Assembly: GCA_949063825.1 (NCBI GenBank)
Contig: CARSRA010000033.1
Location: 1 to 6,578 of the forward strand
Source of the DNA: an uncultured Candidatus Saccharibacteria bacterium
Lineage (GTDB): Bacteria; Patescibacteriota; Saccharimonadia; Saccharimonadales; Saccharimonadaceae
Length of the DNA: 6,578 nucleotides
Reading direction: 5' to 3'
Shown: positions 6,519-6,578 of the stretch, piece by piece
How the letters are laid out: each line of letters starts with the position of its first letter
Numbering within the stretch: the first letter of the stretch is position 1
Position numbers and translations under genes: made by a program
The notes under the pieces: generated by a model
The model's input: the letters and a program-made list of their open reading frames with translations, nothing else
Told to the model about the DNA's origin: nothing
Database searches by the model: none

Positions 6519-6578
6519 CTACTCCTCCCGTGTAACGCAGCGGATGGCGAAGCCTAGACCGCGACTACCGTAACTTTG
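6519..6578 (-). CDS. C-terminal end of a convergent gene, possibly a paralogous surface-protein domain
   Basis: Reading the minus strand inward from the right edge, one frame is open for 19 codons to a TAG at 6521-6519. The other two minus frames stop within eight codons. The peptide ends QSYGSRGLGFAIRCVTREE. The pattern Gly-Phe-x-(Ile/Val)-Arg-Cys-Val close to the C-terminus resembles the end of the Fibrobacter-type paralogous domain (TIGR02145 family) found in many surface proteins. The rest of the gene is outside the window. With only 19 residues the family is a guess and even the coding call is moderate. Confidence 0.4.
   Translation of the reverse strand, partial: QSYGSRGLGFAIRCVTREE

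Overview
The window looks like a chromosomal segment of a small-genome bacterium of the Candidate Phyla Radiation, most plausibly Candidatus Saccharibacteria (TM7). This placement is an inference. It rests on a 23S-5S pair with no 16S gene in the roughly 2.9 kb upstream, a 23S rRNA with two extra AT-rich insertions, single-gene units with their own promoters and terminators, and two proteins I cannot assign to a known family. Both full-length genes read cleanly in the standard code.

Layout. Positions 1-38 are the 3' part of an intrinsic terminator of an upstream unit. A monocistronic gene (119-1114) encodes a secreted, C-terminally membrane-anchored surface protein. Its promoter carries a run of nine G directly against the -10 box, a candidate phase-variation switch. 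Its terminator (1141-1185) shares a sequence module with the one at the left edge. Two tandem promoters (1217-1280) then drive a long structured leader and a soluble 327-residue protein of unknown function (1499-2482), which ends in a recently duplicated 16-residue repeat and is followed by a terminator at 2525-2563.

The right half is the rRNA unit. A strong promoter (2693-2721) preceded by A-tracts starts a leader of about 230 nt. The 23S rRNA (about 2956-6071) is bracketed by an unusually clear processing stalk: an 11-bp terminal helix, a 16-bp hairpin on the 3' side, and a 25-bp helix joining 2928-2952 to 6110-6134, with a further 10-bp segment outside it. The 5S rRNA (6205-6315) and a strong terminator (6326-6359) close the unit. 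No tRNA is seen in the 23S-5S spacer.

The 23S is colinear with bacterial 23S at every functional centre I checked (GTPase centre, helix 69, P loop, A loop, peptidyl-transferase ring, sarcin-ricin loop) and has no intron. It has two expansions, in domain I and near helix 63. Its macrolide-binding pocket is atypical: A at E. coli 2057, G at 2058 and U at 2611, the pattern expected of a naturally macrolide-insensitive ribosome. At the right edge the minus strand appears to hold the last 19 codons of a convergent gene.

Nothing here looks like a mobile element, CRISPR array or defence system. The most interesting signals are the G-tract promoter, the 23S processing architecture, the 2058 signature and the two rRNA expansions.
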